DNA from: Novosphingobium aureum | Lineage (GTDB): Bacteria > Pseudomonadota > Alphaproteobacteria > Sphingomonadales > Sphingomonadaceae | Direction of reading: 5' to 3' | Assembly (NCBI RefSeq): GCF_015865035.1 | Contig: NZ_JADZGI010000002.1 | Coordinates: 62,001-126,000, forward strand | DNA length: 64,000 nucleotides | In this document: positions 38,872 through 47,747 of the stretch, one piece after another | How positions within the stretch are numbered: position 1 is the first letter of the stretch | How the letters are laid out: the number at the start of each line of letters is the position of its first letter | The notes under the pieces: model-generated | Told to the model about the DNA's origin: nothing | What the model saw: only the letters and a program-made list of their open reading frames with translations | Database searches by the model: none | Program-made: the position numbers and the translations under genes

Positions 38872-40437
38872 TCAGCCCTGCGCCTGCGTCCACTCGACAC
38901 GGTAGAGGTCGAAGCGGCGGTCGCGCAAGTTTCGCACCGCGCCCGACTGGCGCGCGGTCAGCAGCGAGTCGAGCGAGAGGTCGGCAATCGCGATGGTCTC
39001 GGTGTTGGGTGCGGTGTCCGCAGCCACGCCGTCGCGCGAGAACGGGAAGTCCGAAGGCGTGAGGATCGCGCTTTCGGCATAGTGCACGTCCATGTTCTCG
39101 ACATTGGGCAGATTGCCGACGACGCCCGAGGTCACGACATAGCACTGGTTCTCGACCGCACGGGCCTGGCAGCAGTAGCGCACGCGCAGGTACCCGCGCC
39201 GCTCGTCGGTGCAGAAGGGCACGAAGAGCATCAGCGCGCCCTGGTTGACGAGGTGGCGGGCGAGCTCGGGAAATTCGCTGTCGTAACAGACCATGACCCC
39301 GATCGGGCCGCAGTCGGTCGGGATGACGTTGGCACCATAGCCGCCCTTGATGTTCCACCACTTGGCCTCGGACGGCGTGGGGTGGAGCTTCTGCGATTCG
39401 TGCACCGAGCCGTCGCGCAGGAAGGTATAGGCAATGTTGCGGATCTCGCTCTTGCCATCTTCGAGATCGATGCGGGTAGGATGCGAGCCGCCGACGATGT
39501 TGATGTTGTAGCTCACCGCCATGTTCTGCATGAACTTGACGAAACGCTCGGTATAGGTCGCCACCTTCTCGATCGCCTCGACCGGCTGCAGCTTGCGGTT
39601 GTCGGTCGAGAGCAGCGCCAGCGTGAACAGCTCGGGAAAGACGACAAAGTCGCTCTCGTAGTCGGCGGCGACGTCGACCCAGTACTCGACCTGCTCCTCG
39701 AAATCGTCGATCGATTCGATCTTGCGCATCATGAACTGGACGGTGGCCACGCGTACCTGCGAGGGCACGCGTTCCTTGAGGCCGGGCACCGACTTGCCGG
39801 TGTCGCGCGGGGCGAGTGGGTTGGTCCAGTACATCAGGACCGCGTTGCCGCCGCTGTCCTTATCTTTGGGGATGTAGTCGCGCAGGATCCCGCGCGGCTC
39901 GAAACCGCCGTTCATCTGGAAGTTGATGACCTGGTCGCGCACCTTCTTATCCATCACCGCCTGCAGGTAGTCGGTGGGATTGGGATAAGTGCGCTTTCGC
40001 CGCGCGTAGCCCGGCATGCGTCCTGCAAAGGCGATGCCCTTGAGCTCGAAGTGCTGGCACAGCTCCTTGCGCTTGCGATAGAGGCGCTGGCCGATGCGCA
40101 GGCGGCGGTAGTCGGGGTCCACGCAGACCTCGAAGCCGTAGAGCACGTCACCGTCGGGATCGGGAATGCGACCGTAGCCACCGTTCGTGATTTCTTCCCA
40201 AGTATGCGGCTTGAAGGCGAGGTCGGCGGTGATGATCATCGTCGCGCAATGGCCGACGATGGTGCCCTCGTACTCGGCCACGAACTGCCCCTCGGGGAAG
40301 TTGATGATCTGGCCGCGCAGCTCGGCGCGGGTGAAGCTATCGGCACGGCCATAGACCTTGACCGAAAGGCGCGCGATCGCCGGGACATCGTCGACGGTCG
40401 CTTCGCGGATGATGAGCTTAGCTTTGGTGTTATCCAT
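38872..40437 (-). CDS. Bifunctional GNAT acetyltransferase / carbon-nitrogen hydrolase
   Basis: 521 residues. Residues about 8-160 form an N-acetyltransferase (GNAT) domain with VCVDPDYRRLRIGQRLYRKR as the acetyl-CoA loop. Residues about 228-500 form a nitrilase-superfamily amidase. Its Glu-Lys-Cys triad is visible as Glu269 (VVFPELF), Lys350 (ESQKLHPTPSE) and Cys384 (VMVCYDSEFPE). The fusion is a known family of unknown substrate. Cleaving a C-N bond and acetylating the product is an attractive but unproven idea. ATG 40437 is used; ATG 40446 is possible. It is upstream of the SLC13-type permease on the same strand. Confidence 0.92.
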   Translation of the reverse strand: MDNTKAKLIIREATVDDVPAIARLSVKVYGRADSFTRAELRGQIINFPEGQFVAEYEGTIVGHCATMIITADLAFKPHTWEEITNGGYGRIPDPDGDVLYGFEVCVDPDYRRLRIGQRLYRKRKELCQHFELKGIAFAGRMPGYARRKRTYPNPTDYLQAVMDKKVRDQVINFQMNGGFEPRGILRDYIPKDKDSGGNAVLMYWTNPLAPRDTGKSVPGLKERVPSQVRVATVQFMMRKIESIDDFEEQVEYWVDVAADYESDFVVFPELFTLALLSTDNRKLQPVEAIEKVATYTERFVKFMQNMAVSYNINIVGGSHPTRIDLEDGKSEIRNIAYTFLRDGSVHESQKLHPTPSEAKWWNIKGGYGANVIPTDCGPIGVMVCYDSEFPELARHLVNQGALMLFVPFCTDERRGYLRVRYCCQARAVENQCYVVTSGVVGNLPNVENMDVHYAESAILTPSDFPFSRDGVAADTAPNTETIAIADLSLDSLLTARQSGAVRNLRDRRFDLYRVEWTQAQG

Positions 40438-40662
40438 GGGTCGCACTACTACGCGCCAAACCCGTGTCGGTTCCAGTGGTTAATCGTCCATGCCCGGCCT
40501 TGCGCAGACAGCCCATGCGAAAACGTGAGCTACGCGTTGCCAATCGCGAAATGCACAGGTCACGGCAGCAGCCTTCGCGCACTCGCTTGCAACTAAATGA
40601 ATCTTTTTCCGGGATATTTCTGCGCGTTCAGCCGTTTGTCTTGCAAGGAAGGAGAAAACCAC

Positions 40663-40932
40663 ATGAGCGCCACTCTCATCGCCCTCGCCCTGTTCGGCTG
40701 CAGCGACGACGGGACTGTCTGTCAGCGGCTCGAGACCCCCGTGCAGACTTACGAGACAAGCCAGGAATGTACCGGCAAGCTGGACGATGCTTTGGAAACC
40801 GACGCCGCGATGCGCGCCGATGCTCCGACCGTCTATGCCCAGTGCATGCCCTCGAGCACGCTCGCCTCTATCGGCAAGCGCACTTTCGACCTCACGCGCA
40901 TCAATCAGCGCATCCAGCTCGCCGCGAACTGA
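40663..40932 (+). CDS. Small hypothetical protein with four cysteines
   Basis: 89 residues starting MSATLIALALFGCSDDG, preceded by a strong AAGGAAGGAG ribosome site. The start has a short hydrophobic run. The remainder is hydrophilic with Cys in DDGTVCQRLE, SQECTGKLDD and AQCMPSST, so disulfides or a periplasmic place are possible. There is no clear signal-peptidase site or lipobox. No family was recognised. It lies alone between two leftward genes, and the ribosome site makes coding likely. Confidence 0.65.
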   Translation: MSATLIALALFGCSDDGTVCQRLETPVQTYETSQECTGKLDDALETDAAMRADAPTVYAQCMPSSTLASIGKRTFDLTRINQRIQLAAN

Positions 40933-40969
40933 CGCGGTAAATCCAAGGCGTATCGGCCTCTAGCGCGCC

Positions 40970-41431
40970 TCAGCCGCGACCGCGATAGCCCTGGACCCCC
41001 TGATCGGGCACCCACAATCCATTGGGTACCGGCCCCGACTGCCAGAAAACGTCAATCGGAATGCCGCCGCGCGGATACCAGTAGCCGCCGATGCGCAGCC
41101 AGTGCGGCTTCATCTCGTCGAACAACCGCTGACCGATGCCCACCGTCACATCCTCGTGAAAACCGTTGTGATTGCGGAACGAGCCGAGAAAGAGCTTGAG
41201 GCTCTTGGATTCGACGATGGTCTTGTCCGGCGCATAATCGATCACGAGATGCGCGAAATCGGGTTGCCCGGTGACAGGACACAGCGAGGTGAACTCCGGC
41301 GCTGCAAAGCGCACCATGTACAGTGCCGCATCGCGCGGGTTGGGCACGTAATCGAGCACGGCCTGCTCGGGCGAGGCCGGGAGCTCGCTCTGGCGGCCGA
41401 GGTGAAGCGGATTAGCGGTAGAGTCGGTCAT
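40970..41431 (-). CDS. queF: NADPH-dependent 7-cyano-7-deazaguanine reductase QueF
   Basis: 153 residues, the short unimodular (YkvM-like) form. It reduces preQ0 to preQ1 in queuosine synthesis for tRNA. Cys51 in SLCPVTGQPDF is the nucleophile and Asp58 the proton donor. The QueF motif follows as ESKSLKLFLGSFRNHNGFHE. ATG 41431 is chosen because the preceding in-frame residues do not fit the family. No preQ1 riboswitch pattern was found upstream. No other queuosine gene is in the window. Confidence 0.95.
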   Translation of the reverse strand: MTDSTANPLHLGRQSELPASPEQAVLDYVPNPRDAALYMVRFAAPEFTSLCPVTGQPDFAHLVIDYAPDKTIVESKSLKLFLGSFRNHNGFHEDVTVGIGQRLFDEMKPHWLRIGGYWYPRGGIPIDVFWQSGPVPNGLWVPDQGVQGYRGRG

Positions 41432-41652
41432 GCCTTGAGGCCATGACTCCAAGCGCGGCCTGTGACAAGTCCCGAGCATCAATGTCGATCAGGACCTCTT
41501 GATCGGCGCTCGGGCGGCTCAGTGCAATCTACGTGTCCCGTGAGCGACTGAAGCCTTACAACGTCGACCGGACACGCCTCGGCGCATGTGCCGGCGGACG
41601 ATGCCCCCATTAACATGCGGTTCAGCGCGACATGCCTTGAACCTGTCGTGCA

Positions 41653-43032
41653 ATGAGGGGAAATTTCAGACAGTCCACCGGCCCAAATGCGGGCCTGGTC
41701 GCAATCGGCGTGATCGCGCCTGCCATGCTCGTATGCGCGGCGCAGGCCCATGGCCAGACATCGTTGAAAGGCTGGAGCCTGCCCGAGCCCGAGGCCAGCG
41801 CGAGCACGCCGGCGATCACCGGCCCCGTCGATCCGCTCGACCCGAGCACGCGGCCTCGCACGGGTTCGCAACCCGCAGACCCTAAGCTGCCCGCACCGGT
41901 AAAGGCATTGCCTTCGGCTGCTCCCTCCAGTGCCCCCGCCACCGGCACCGAAAAAGCCGTAGCGCCCCGCCCCGTCACCGTGCAGCCCGATGCCCCCACG
42001 AGCCGCGCCACGCCGCGCGCATCGGCATCGCCATCGGCACCAGCCCCGCGAGTCACGCCCTCGACCGAGGCCCGGCCTATCGAGGCTGCCACCACGGCAC
42101 GAGACGAGACCCCCGAAGCAGCACCAGCCCAGCCCCCGGCAAAGGAGGCAGCTGCCCCCGAACCGAGATCTGCCGCTCCGGCAACCTTCGCGCGCGCCCC
42201 TGCAGCAACAGCAAGCCCACCCGAGCCCAAGAACGAATGGCCATGGTGGCCGGCGATACCGGCGGGCGTCGTTGCAGGCCTCGGCCTCGCTGCCTACGTC
42301 ATGCGCAAGCGCCGCGCGGCGGTGAGCGTGCCCGAAGCAAACCGCGAAGCTCACGGCAATACCAGCTCCGAGCGCGAGCCGCCCTCATCGCGCGCTCGTG
42401 CTACGCCCGCTACACTGCCCGCTGCTCCGTCTCGCCCTGCCAGCGCGAGCGAGACCGGCGACGTGCCAGCGCCCCCGCGCGCCAGCGGCGAACTGGCCTT
42501 CGATCCGCTTTCTCTGCGCCTCTCACTGGTCTACGCGACCTTGCGCTTCCGCCTCCAAATTACCGCGGAGACCGAGATTCCGCCCGCACGGCTGCTTGCC
42601 GACATGATTTCGGCGCATGGCAGCCTCGGCAAGGAAGCCCAGCTGGCACCGGCAGTTGAGACCCTCACCGAGATCGGGTCGATCTCACCGCTGGCGCGCG
42701 GGCAAAGCCAGATCGTGACCGGCGAGCTGCAAATTCCACTCGCCGCGATCCGCCCGGTTCGCGACGGCAATGGCGCCTTCATGGTGCCACTGGTGCGCCT
42801 CGCATTCCTGGACGAGGAGCCCTCCGCTTCCCAGCCTGCCCCCTTGCCTACCCCTGGCCTGCCACGCCTAGAACTGGGCTGCGTCTTCGCGATCGGACTG
42901 CCTGGCGAGGGTCGGGCCATTGCCCCGATCCGGATCGACAGCGGACCGCGCGAGGTTGGCGGGCTTGTCGCGCAGGAAATCGAGGCGGGCAGGCGCCGCT
43001 CTCTCTCGCGGGACGCATTCCTGGCGGCCTGA
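41653..43032 (+). CDS. Pro/Ala-rich single-pass membrane protein of unknown function
   Basis: 459 residues. Residues 1-34 look like a signal peptide (GLVAIGVIAPAMLVCAAQAHG). About 165 residues of Pro/Ala/Ser/Thr-rich, unstructured-looking sequence follow. WWPAIPAGVVAGLGLAAYVMRKRR is then a single membrane helix with a positive stop. After a second disordered linker, the C-terminal about 190 residues form an ordered domain with beta-type patterns (LSLRLSLVYATLRFRLQITAETE). So an extended periplasmic arm is joined to a cytosolic domain. No family was recognised. It stands alone before the cystathionine beta-lyase gene. Confidence 0.7.
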   Translation: MRGNFRQSTGPNAGLVAIGVIAPAMLVCAAQAHGQTSLKGWSLPEPEASASTPAITGPVDPLDPSTRPRTGSQPADPKLPAPVKALPSAAPSSAPATGTEKAVAPRPVTVQPDAPTSRATPRASASPSAPAPRVTPSTEARPIEAATTARDETPEAAPAQPPAKEAAAPEPRSAAPATFARAPAATASPPEPKNEWPWWPAIPAGVVAGLGLAAYVMRKRRAAVSVPEANREAHGNTSSEREPPSSRARATPATLPAAPSRPASASETGDVPAPPRASGELAFDPLSLRLSLVYATLRFRLQITAETEIPPARLLADMISAHGSLGKEAQLAPAVETLTEIGSISPLARGQSQIVTGELQIPLAAIRPVRDGNGAFMVPLVRLAFLDEEPSASQPAPLPTPGLPRLELGCVFAIGLPGEGRAIAPIRIDSGPREVGGLVAQEIEAGRRRSLSRDAFLAA

Positions 43033-43103
43033 TCGGCGATCTCGCCCCTCGACCCTTGCCCGCGCGCCCGCTAGGCTATGGCAAAGCCAATGCGGAGAAT
43101 ACC

Positions 43104-44324
43104 TTGAGCGCAAATGCCGATCTAGAAAAGGCCAGGACGGGTACCAGGGTCGTGGGCGCCGGACGGCGCAAGGAATGGACCGGCGCGGTGGTCAATCCGC
43201 CGGTCTGGCGCGCATCCACCCACCTTTACGAAAACACTGCGGCACTCGGCGCGACGGCGCGCCACAACGAGGACGGGCGCTTCCACTACGGTCGGCGCGG
43301 CGCGCCCACGCAATGGGCACTGTGCGATGCGCTGACCACGCTTGAACCGGGTGCAGCAGGCACCGTGCTCTATCCTTCGGGCGTTGCCGCGATCTCCGGG
43401 GTCATGCTGACCCTGCTGCGCCCCGGCGACGTCATGCTGATCAGCGACAACGCCTATGATCCCAGCCGCTCGATGGGTACCGGCCTGCTCGCCGACTTCG
43501 GCATCGAACCGCGTTTCTTCGATCCGCTCGACATCGCCGCCTACGAGTCCGCCTTCTGCGAACGCACCCGCGTGGTGCTGCTCGAAGCCCCCGGCAGCCT
43601 CACCATGGAAGTGTGCGACGTGCCGCGTCTTGCCGCTATCGCGCGCGACAAGGGCGCGACATCGGTGCTCGACAATACCTGGGCCGGGCCGCTGGGCTTT
43701 GCCGGGCTCGAGAAAGGCGTCGATGTCGTCCTGATGGCGTTGACCAAGCACGTGGGGGGGCACTCCGACCTGATGATGGGCAGCGCCAGCGCAGGCCCCG
43801 AACTCTACGCGGCGTTGCGCAAGCGCGCACAGCAACTGGGAACGGTGGTCTCGCCAGACGATGCAGCCCTCGCCCTGCGCGGTTTGCGGACCCTGCACGT
43901 CCGCTTGCAACAGGAAACCCAGAGCGCGCTCAAGGTGGCGCGATTCCTGAGCCAGCGCGAGGAAGTCGCGCAAGTGCTGTGCCCGATGCTCCCGGGCAGC
44001 CCCGGACACGAGACCTGGAAGCGCGACTTCACCGGTGGATGCGGGCTGTTCAGCTTCGTCTTCCGCGGCGGGACGGCATCGGCCCGCAACCGCTTCGTCG
44101 ATGCGCTGCGCCTGTTCGGCATCGGTTTTTCATGGGGTGGCTATGAAAGCCTTGCCCTGCCGATCGACCCGCGCAGTCTGCGCGAACGGATGCCCTGGCC
44201 ACAGGGCTGGGACGGCACCAGCGCCGACGATCGCCATGCAGTGCGCCTTGCCATCGGCCTCGAGGACCCCGACGACCTGATCGCAGACATCGAGCAGGCA
44301 CTCGCCGCATGGAAGGAAGGATGA
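43104..44324 (+). CDS. metC: Cystathionine beta-lyase
   Basis: 406 residues of the Cys/Met-metabolism PLP enzyme family, which makes homocysteine from cystathionine. TTG at 43104 is chosen because GGAG lies 6 bases upstream and no ATG fits. The PLP lysine is Lys215 in ALTKHVGGHSD. Other family blocks are HYGRRGAPTQWAL, PSGVAAISGVML, VLDNTWAGPLGF and GFSWGGYESL. The RRGxPT and SWGGYESL patterns fit the MetC (lyase) branch rather than MetB/MetZ. It ends in an ATGA junction with the MscS gene. Confidence 0.9.
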   Translation: MSANADLEKARTGTRVVGAGRRKEWTGAVVNPPVWRASTHLYENTAALGATARHNEDGRFHYGRRGAPTQWALCDALTTLEPGAAGTVLYPSGVAAISGVMLTLLRPGDVMLISDNAYDPSRSMGTGLLADFGIEPRFFDPLDIAAYESAFCERTRVVLLEAPGSLTMEVCDVPRLAAIARDKGATSVLDNTWAGPLGFAGLEKGVDVVLMALTKHVGGHSDLMMGSASAGPELYAALRKRAQQLGTVVSPDDAALALRGLRTLHVRLQQETQSALKVARFLSQREEVAQVLCPMLPGSPGHETWKRDFTGGCGLFSFVFRGGTASARNRFVDALRLFGIGFSWGGYESLALPIDPRSLRERMPWPQGWDGTSADDRHAVRLAIGLEDPDDLIADIEQALAAWKEG

Positions 44325-45397
44325 CCATGCTCACCGGTGGAGCCGCAGCGCCCTTGCCCGAAGCCAGCGAAGTGCCCAGGGACATGATGAGCGGCACGCC
44401 GGCAGTGGTCGAACAGGTCGACCAGCCGATCGCCGGTGCCGACGGGTTGCGAGACGCGCTCGCATCGCGCAGCACGACCTTCGGCGACATCGTCAATACG
44501 CTCGACAGCCTCGCCGTACAGATCGGGACGATCCGCGTGTCCGCCTGGGATCTCACCGTGATCCTGATCGTGCTGGCGCTGGTGATCTCGGTGGCATGGG
44601 CGGTCAGCAAGCTGGCCCATCGCCTGCTGGTCAAGGCGACACGGCTCGACATGACCCAGCGCCTGCTGATCGAGAAGATGCTCAGCCTGATGATATGGGG
44701 CATTGCGATCCTCGTCGGGATCGACGTGCTGGGTATCGACCTGACAGCGCTGACCGTGTTTTCTGGTGCTTTCGGCCTCGCCATCGGCTTCGGCCTCCAG
44801 AAGACCTTCGGCAACCTGATCGCCGGCATCATCCTGCTGATGGACAAGTCCATCAAGCCCGGCGACGTCATCGCCATCACCGATCAGGCAGGAAACTCGA
44901 CCTTCGGGCAGATCCGCCGGATCGGCATCCGCGCGGTCTCGCTGACCACCCGCGACCAAAAAGAATACCTGATCCCGAACGAAAACCTGATGGTTACGCA
45001 GGTTGAGAACTGGTCCTATTCGAGCAAGAACGTGCGCATCCAGGTGCCGGTCGGGGTCTCCTACAACGCCGACATCACCAAGGCGGAGGAGCTGATGCTG
45101 CAGGCGGCAGGTTCGGTGAAGCGCATTCTCAAGGCACCGCCGCCGACCGCCTGGCTGGAATCCTACGGCGACAGCTCGGTCAACTTCATAATCCATTGCT
45201 GGATCACCGACCCCGAAGAAGGCATCGGCAACGTGCGTTCCGAGGTACTCAAGACCTTGTGGCACCTGTTCCAGGAGCACGGGATCGAGATTCCCTTCCC
45301 CCAGCGCGACATCAATCTGCGCACCAATGACACCATGCGCGAGTTCATCGAGGTCATGCGCGAACGCAATGCGCGCGAAGATGACCAGCGCCCCTGA
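44321..45397 (+). CDS. Small-conductance mechanosensitive channel, MscS family
   Basis: 358 residues from ATG 44321, which overlaps the metC stop as ATGA. About 70 hydrophilic residues precede three membrane helices. The pore helix and following loop read FSGAFGLAIGFGLQKTFGNLIAGIILLMDKSIKPGD, matching MscS TM3 and its beta-domain entry. The C-terminal vestibule domain has QVPVGVSYNAD and FPQRDINLR. It releases solutes on membrane tension. Linkage to metC is probably only cotranscription. Confidence 0.93.
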   Translation: MTMLTGGAAAPLPEASEVPRDMMSGTPAVVEQVDQPIAGADGLRDALASRSTTFGDIVNTLDSLAVQIGTIRVSAWDLTVILIVLALVISVAWAVSKLAHRLLVKATRLDMTQRLLIEKMLSLMIWGIAILVGIDVLGIDLTALTVFSGAFGLAIGFGLQKTFGNLIAGIILLMDKSIKPGDVIAITDQAGNSTFGQIRRIGIRAVSLTTRDQKEYLIPNENLMVTQVENWSYSSKNVRIQVPVGVSYNADITKAEELMLQAAGSVKRILKAPPPTAWLESYGDSSVNFIIHCWITDPEEGIGNVRSEVLKTLWHLFQEHGIEIPFPQRDINLRTNDTMREFIEVMRERNAREDDQRP

Positions 45398-45471
45398 ACT
45401 CAGGGCGATTGCAGCAGGTCTACAAGCATAGAGGTTAGCGCTTTTCGCGAGGTCCGGCTAAAACGATCGCC

Positions 45472-46368
45472 TTAGCGACGACGCTCGCCCAGCTCCATTT
45501 CGAGCCGGTTTCGCCCCTTGGTCTTGGCGGCGAAGAGAGCGAGTTCGGCGCGCTCGATCGAGGAATCGAGCGTCCCTGCGATCCGCGCCACGCTGGCGCT
45601 CGCGGTCAGCGCGAATTCGCAATCACCGACCTTGGGCCGCAGTTCGGCCAATGTCGTGACCACGCGCTGGCAGATCGCCTCGGCCTGCTCGGGCGAGGTC
45701 CGCGGCAGAAGAACCGCGAAACGGTCCGAACCGATGCGCGAGATGATGTCGTCCGAGCGCAGCATCTCGCGCAGGAGATCGGCGAATACGCATAGCACCT
45801 TGTCGCCGGTATGCTGGCCGTACTTGATGTTGATCGAACGGAAGAAGTCGATCGAGAACAGCGCGAGCCCGCCATCCATGTCGCGTTCGATCATGAACTC
45901 GAGCATCGAGACGAAGGCGCCACGGTTGGTCAGCCCGGTAAGCGGATCGGTATGGGTCGCAGCGAAGAGCTGTTCCTTGAGCGAGCGCCGCTCGTCGATG
46001 CTGCGCATGATCGAGAGTACGCCGTAGACCTCGCCGGTCTCGTCGCGCAGCGCGCTGGAGCGGATTTCGAACCAGCTCTCGCGCTCGTCACTGGTCACGG
46101 CGGGAAATTCGATCCACTCGCGCACCTCGTGCCCGGCCACGGCGGCTCCATGGGCACTGGCGACCGGTTCGCGCGCATCCTCGTAGACGAGATCGAGAAA
46201 GTGGCGTCCGGCGAGCGCGTCGGGTCGTTCGAAACCAAGCTGCGCGATCGCTGGCGAGGCATCGACGATGTAGCCGCGCAAGTCGGTCTTGAGCAGGATG
46301 TCGGAACTGCTCTCCGCCAGCATGCGGTACAGCGTGACACCTTCGTTGGAGGTGAGGCTCGCCATCAT
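45472..46368 (-). CDS. PAS domain protein with degenerate GGDEF domain
   Basis: 298 residues from ATG 46368 (AAGGA about 10 bases upstream). A PAS domain covers residues about 10-130 (SSDILLKTDLRGYIVDASPA). THTDPLTGLTNRGAF opens a GGDEF fold. The catalytic motif is GSDRF (residues 213-217) instead of GG(D/E)EF. The metal and substrate segment reads SIDFFRSINIKYGQHTGD, losing the usual second Asp and the Asn-Asp pair. It is unlikely to make c-di-GMP and may be a sensor or binding protein. It sits in a cluster with the PilZ-XRE and MHYT-GGDEF-EAL genes. Confidence 0.85.
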   Translation of the reverse strand: MMASLTSNEGVTLYRMLAESSSDILLKTDLRGYIVDASPAIAQLGFERPDALAGRHFLDLVYEDAREPVASAHGAAVAGHEVREWIEFPAVTSDERESWFEIRSSALRDETGEVYGVLSIMRSIDERRSLKEQLFAATHTDPLTGLTNRGAFVSMLEFMIERDMDGGLALFSIDFFRSINIKYGQHTGDKVLCVFADLLREMLRSDDIISRIGSDRFAVLLPRTSPEQAEAICQRVVTTLAELRPKVGDCEFALTASASVARIAGTLDSSIERAELALFAAKTKGRNRLEMELGERRR

Positions 46369-46712
46369 ACCGGCAGCGTCCTTGCGCTCCGGTCCTGTCC
46401 ACCGCGTACTGCCGCCGCGCAGAGCGCCCGGCTCAGACGAAGAGCCCCGGGACGCAAAACTGGAAGAATACCCGAACCTGTCACTACGACGACCACTCAA
46501 GAAACGACAACCCGAACATGGGGGATGACACAATACGTATAGTCAGGTTAGTTATACTGATAAGTTAACACACCTAATTTAACGCTATGCTTACCCTAAT
46601 ATTTCCTGAACAAGTACTACCACAACGCCTGCTTTGCAAACGAACCCTGTATTCTAAGCGAAACTCCATAGGCGACCGACCGAGGACAAGCCCTCTCGGG
46701 ACACCACGTCGA
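46369..46712. promoter_or_regulatory. AT-rich intergenic region in the c-di-GMP cluster
   Basis: 344 bases without a credible gene between two leftward genes. From about 46520 to 46670 the DNA is AT-rich. It should hold the promoter for the degenerate GGDEF gene; no certain boxes were seen. Confidence 0.35.
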
Positions 46713-47444
46713 TCACAACTCGATCATGATCCGGACCTTGTCCGGGGTCGTCTCGACCACCGAGGCAATCTGGTCACGGCAGCGCGACACGACGTCCGAC
46801 AGCCCCGGCGTGAAGCGGTCGGGACGCAGATCGTCGCTCTCCACGCCGAGCACTTCGGCGATGGCGCCCATGCGCTCCTCGATCGGCCTGGCACGCCCCT
46901 GCTCCCAGGCCCATACGGTCGGCTTGCTAACCCCGAGACGTGCGGCCAGTTCGCCTTGCGTGAGCCCCTTGAGCTTGCGCAGGCGGTAGATCCGCTCGCC
47001 CAGTGATTCGCCGCCGATCATCGCGGTCGCGGGAGCCGGCTTGGGTGCTTCGGGCAGGACCCCGGCGTGCCCCTGAACCGCGCTGCGCAGCTGTGATGCG
47101 CTCAGCACGGCTTCGGAAAGCGCCGAATCGAAGGCGCAGCCGTAGAGCCTGTCGCTGGCCCAGACCACCCGGGCACGCGTCGCACCGGCCTCTGGGAGCG
47201 TTAACTCGAAAATCTCGCCGATCTCCAGCGAGACGGAGGTCTCGAGCAGGATGCCGGTGCGGCTGAGATTATGGACAGATACCCCGCTTTCGCTGCCGCT
47301 CGCAAACGTACCCTGCGTCTCCAGCAACAGACGACGACGCGCATCGCGCGGCTTGCCGACTTCGGGCGTAGCGCCACCTTGCACGGAAGCTTCACCGCTC
47401 CCGCCAGCATTGGCCGTCGTTTCGAAATGGGCCGCGATCGGCAT
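46713..47444 (-). CDS. PilZ-XRE fusion, candidate c-di-GMP-responsive transcription factor
   Basis: 243 residues. ATG 47444 has GGAGGA 6 bases upstream. Residues about 33-115 form a PilZ domain with the full c-di-GMP signature: RxxxR (Arg33-Arg37, in RDARRR) and NxSxxG (Asn59-Gly64, NLSRTG), then VVWASDRLYGCAF. After a Pro/Ala linker, residues about 148-205 form an XRE helix-turn-helix (IYRLRKLKGLTQGELAARLG, then VSKPTVWAWEQGRARP). About 40 residues follow. The arrangement suggests DNA binding under c-di-GMP control. It lies divergently from an MHYT-GGDEF-EAL enzyme. Targets are unknown. Confidence 0.88.
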   Translation of the reverse strand: MPIAAHFETTANAGGSGEASVQGGATPEVGKPRDARRRLLLETQGTFASGSESGVSVHNLSRTGILLETSVSLEIGEIFELTLPEAGATRARVVWASDRLYGCAFDSALSEAVLSASQLRSAVQGHAGVLPEAPKPAPATAMIGGESLGERIYRLRKLKGLTQGELAARLGVSKPTVWAWEQGRARPIEERMGAIAEVLGVESDDLRPDRFTPGLSDVVSRCRDQIASVVETTPDKVRIMIEL

Positions 47445-47747
47445 CAAGAGTCCTCCGGATTGTGCCCGGATCGTCGGCTTGCCGAGTTAAGATTCGGTTA
47501 GCACGGGCCCGAACCGATCAAGTCCTGCGACTAACGGACCTTACCGAGGAGGTGGAGACCGAGCCCATTGGGCAGCGCTGCACAATACCGGAAAAATGCT
47601 CCGGAACGCTCTTGGAGCGCTCCAGACAGACTACCTGGCAATCAGGTCGAAACCGACCTCCTCCATTGCGAAAACCAATTGAGAATTAGCAGTTTACAAC
47701 TTTGTAACCGGCCATCCCGTAATCCGGCACCAGAAACAAGAATCGGG
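47445..47747. promoter_or_regulatory. Divergent region between PilZ-XRE and MHYT-GGDEF-EAL genes
   Basis: 303 bases. The plus-strand frame is open through part of it from 47568, but its residues look non-coding and it is treated as a leader. It probably carries both promoters and is a natural autoregulatory site for the PilZ-XRE protein. No clear operator repeat was seen. Confidence 0.35.

Noticed and set aside
41432..41560. Possible preQ1 riboswitch upstream of queF
   Set aside because: The leader does not show the compact hairpin with A-rich tail of preQ1 riboswitches.
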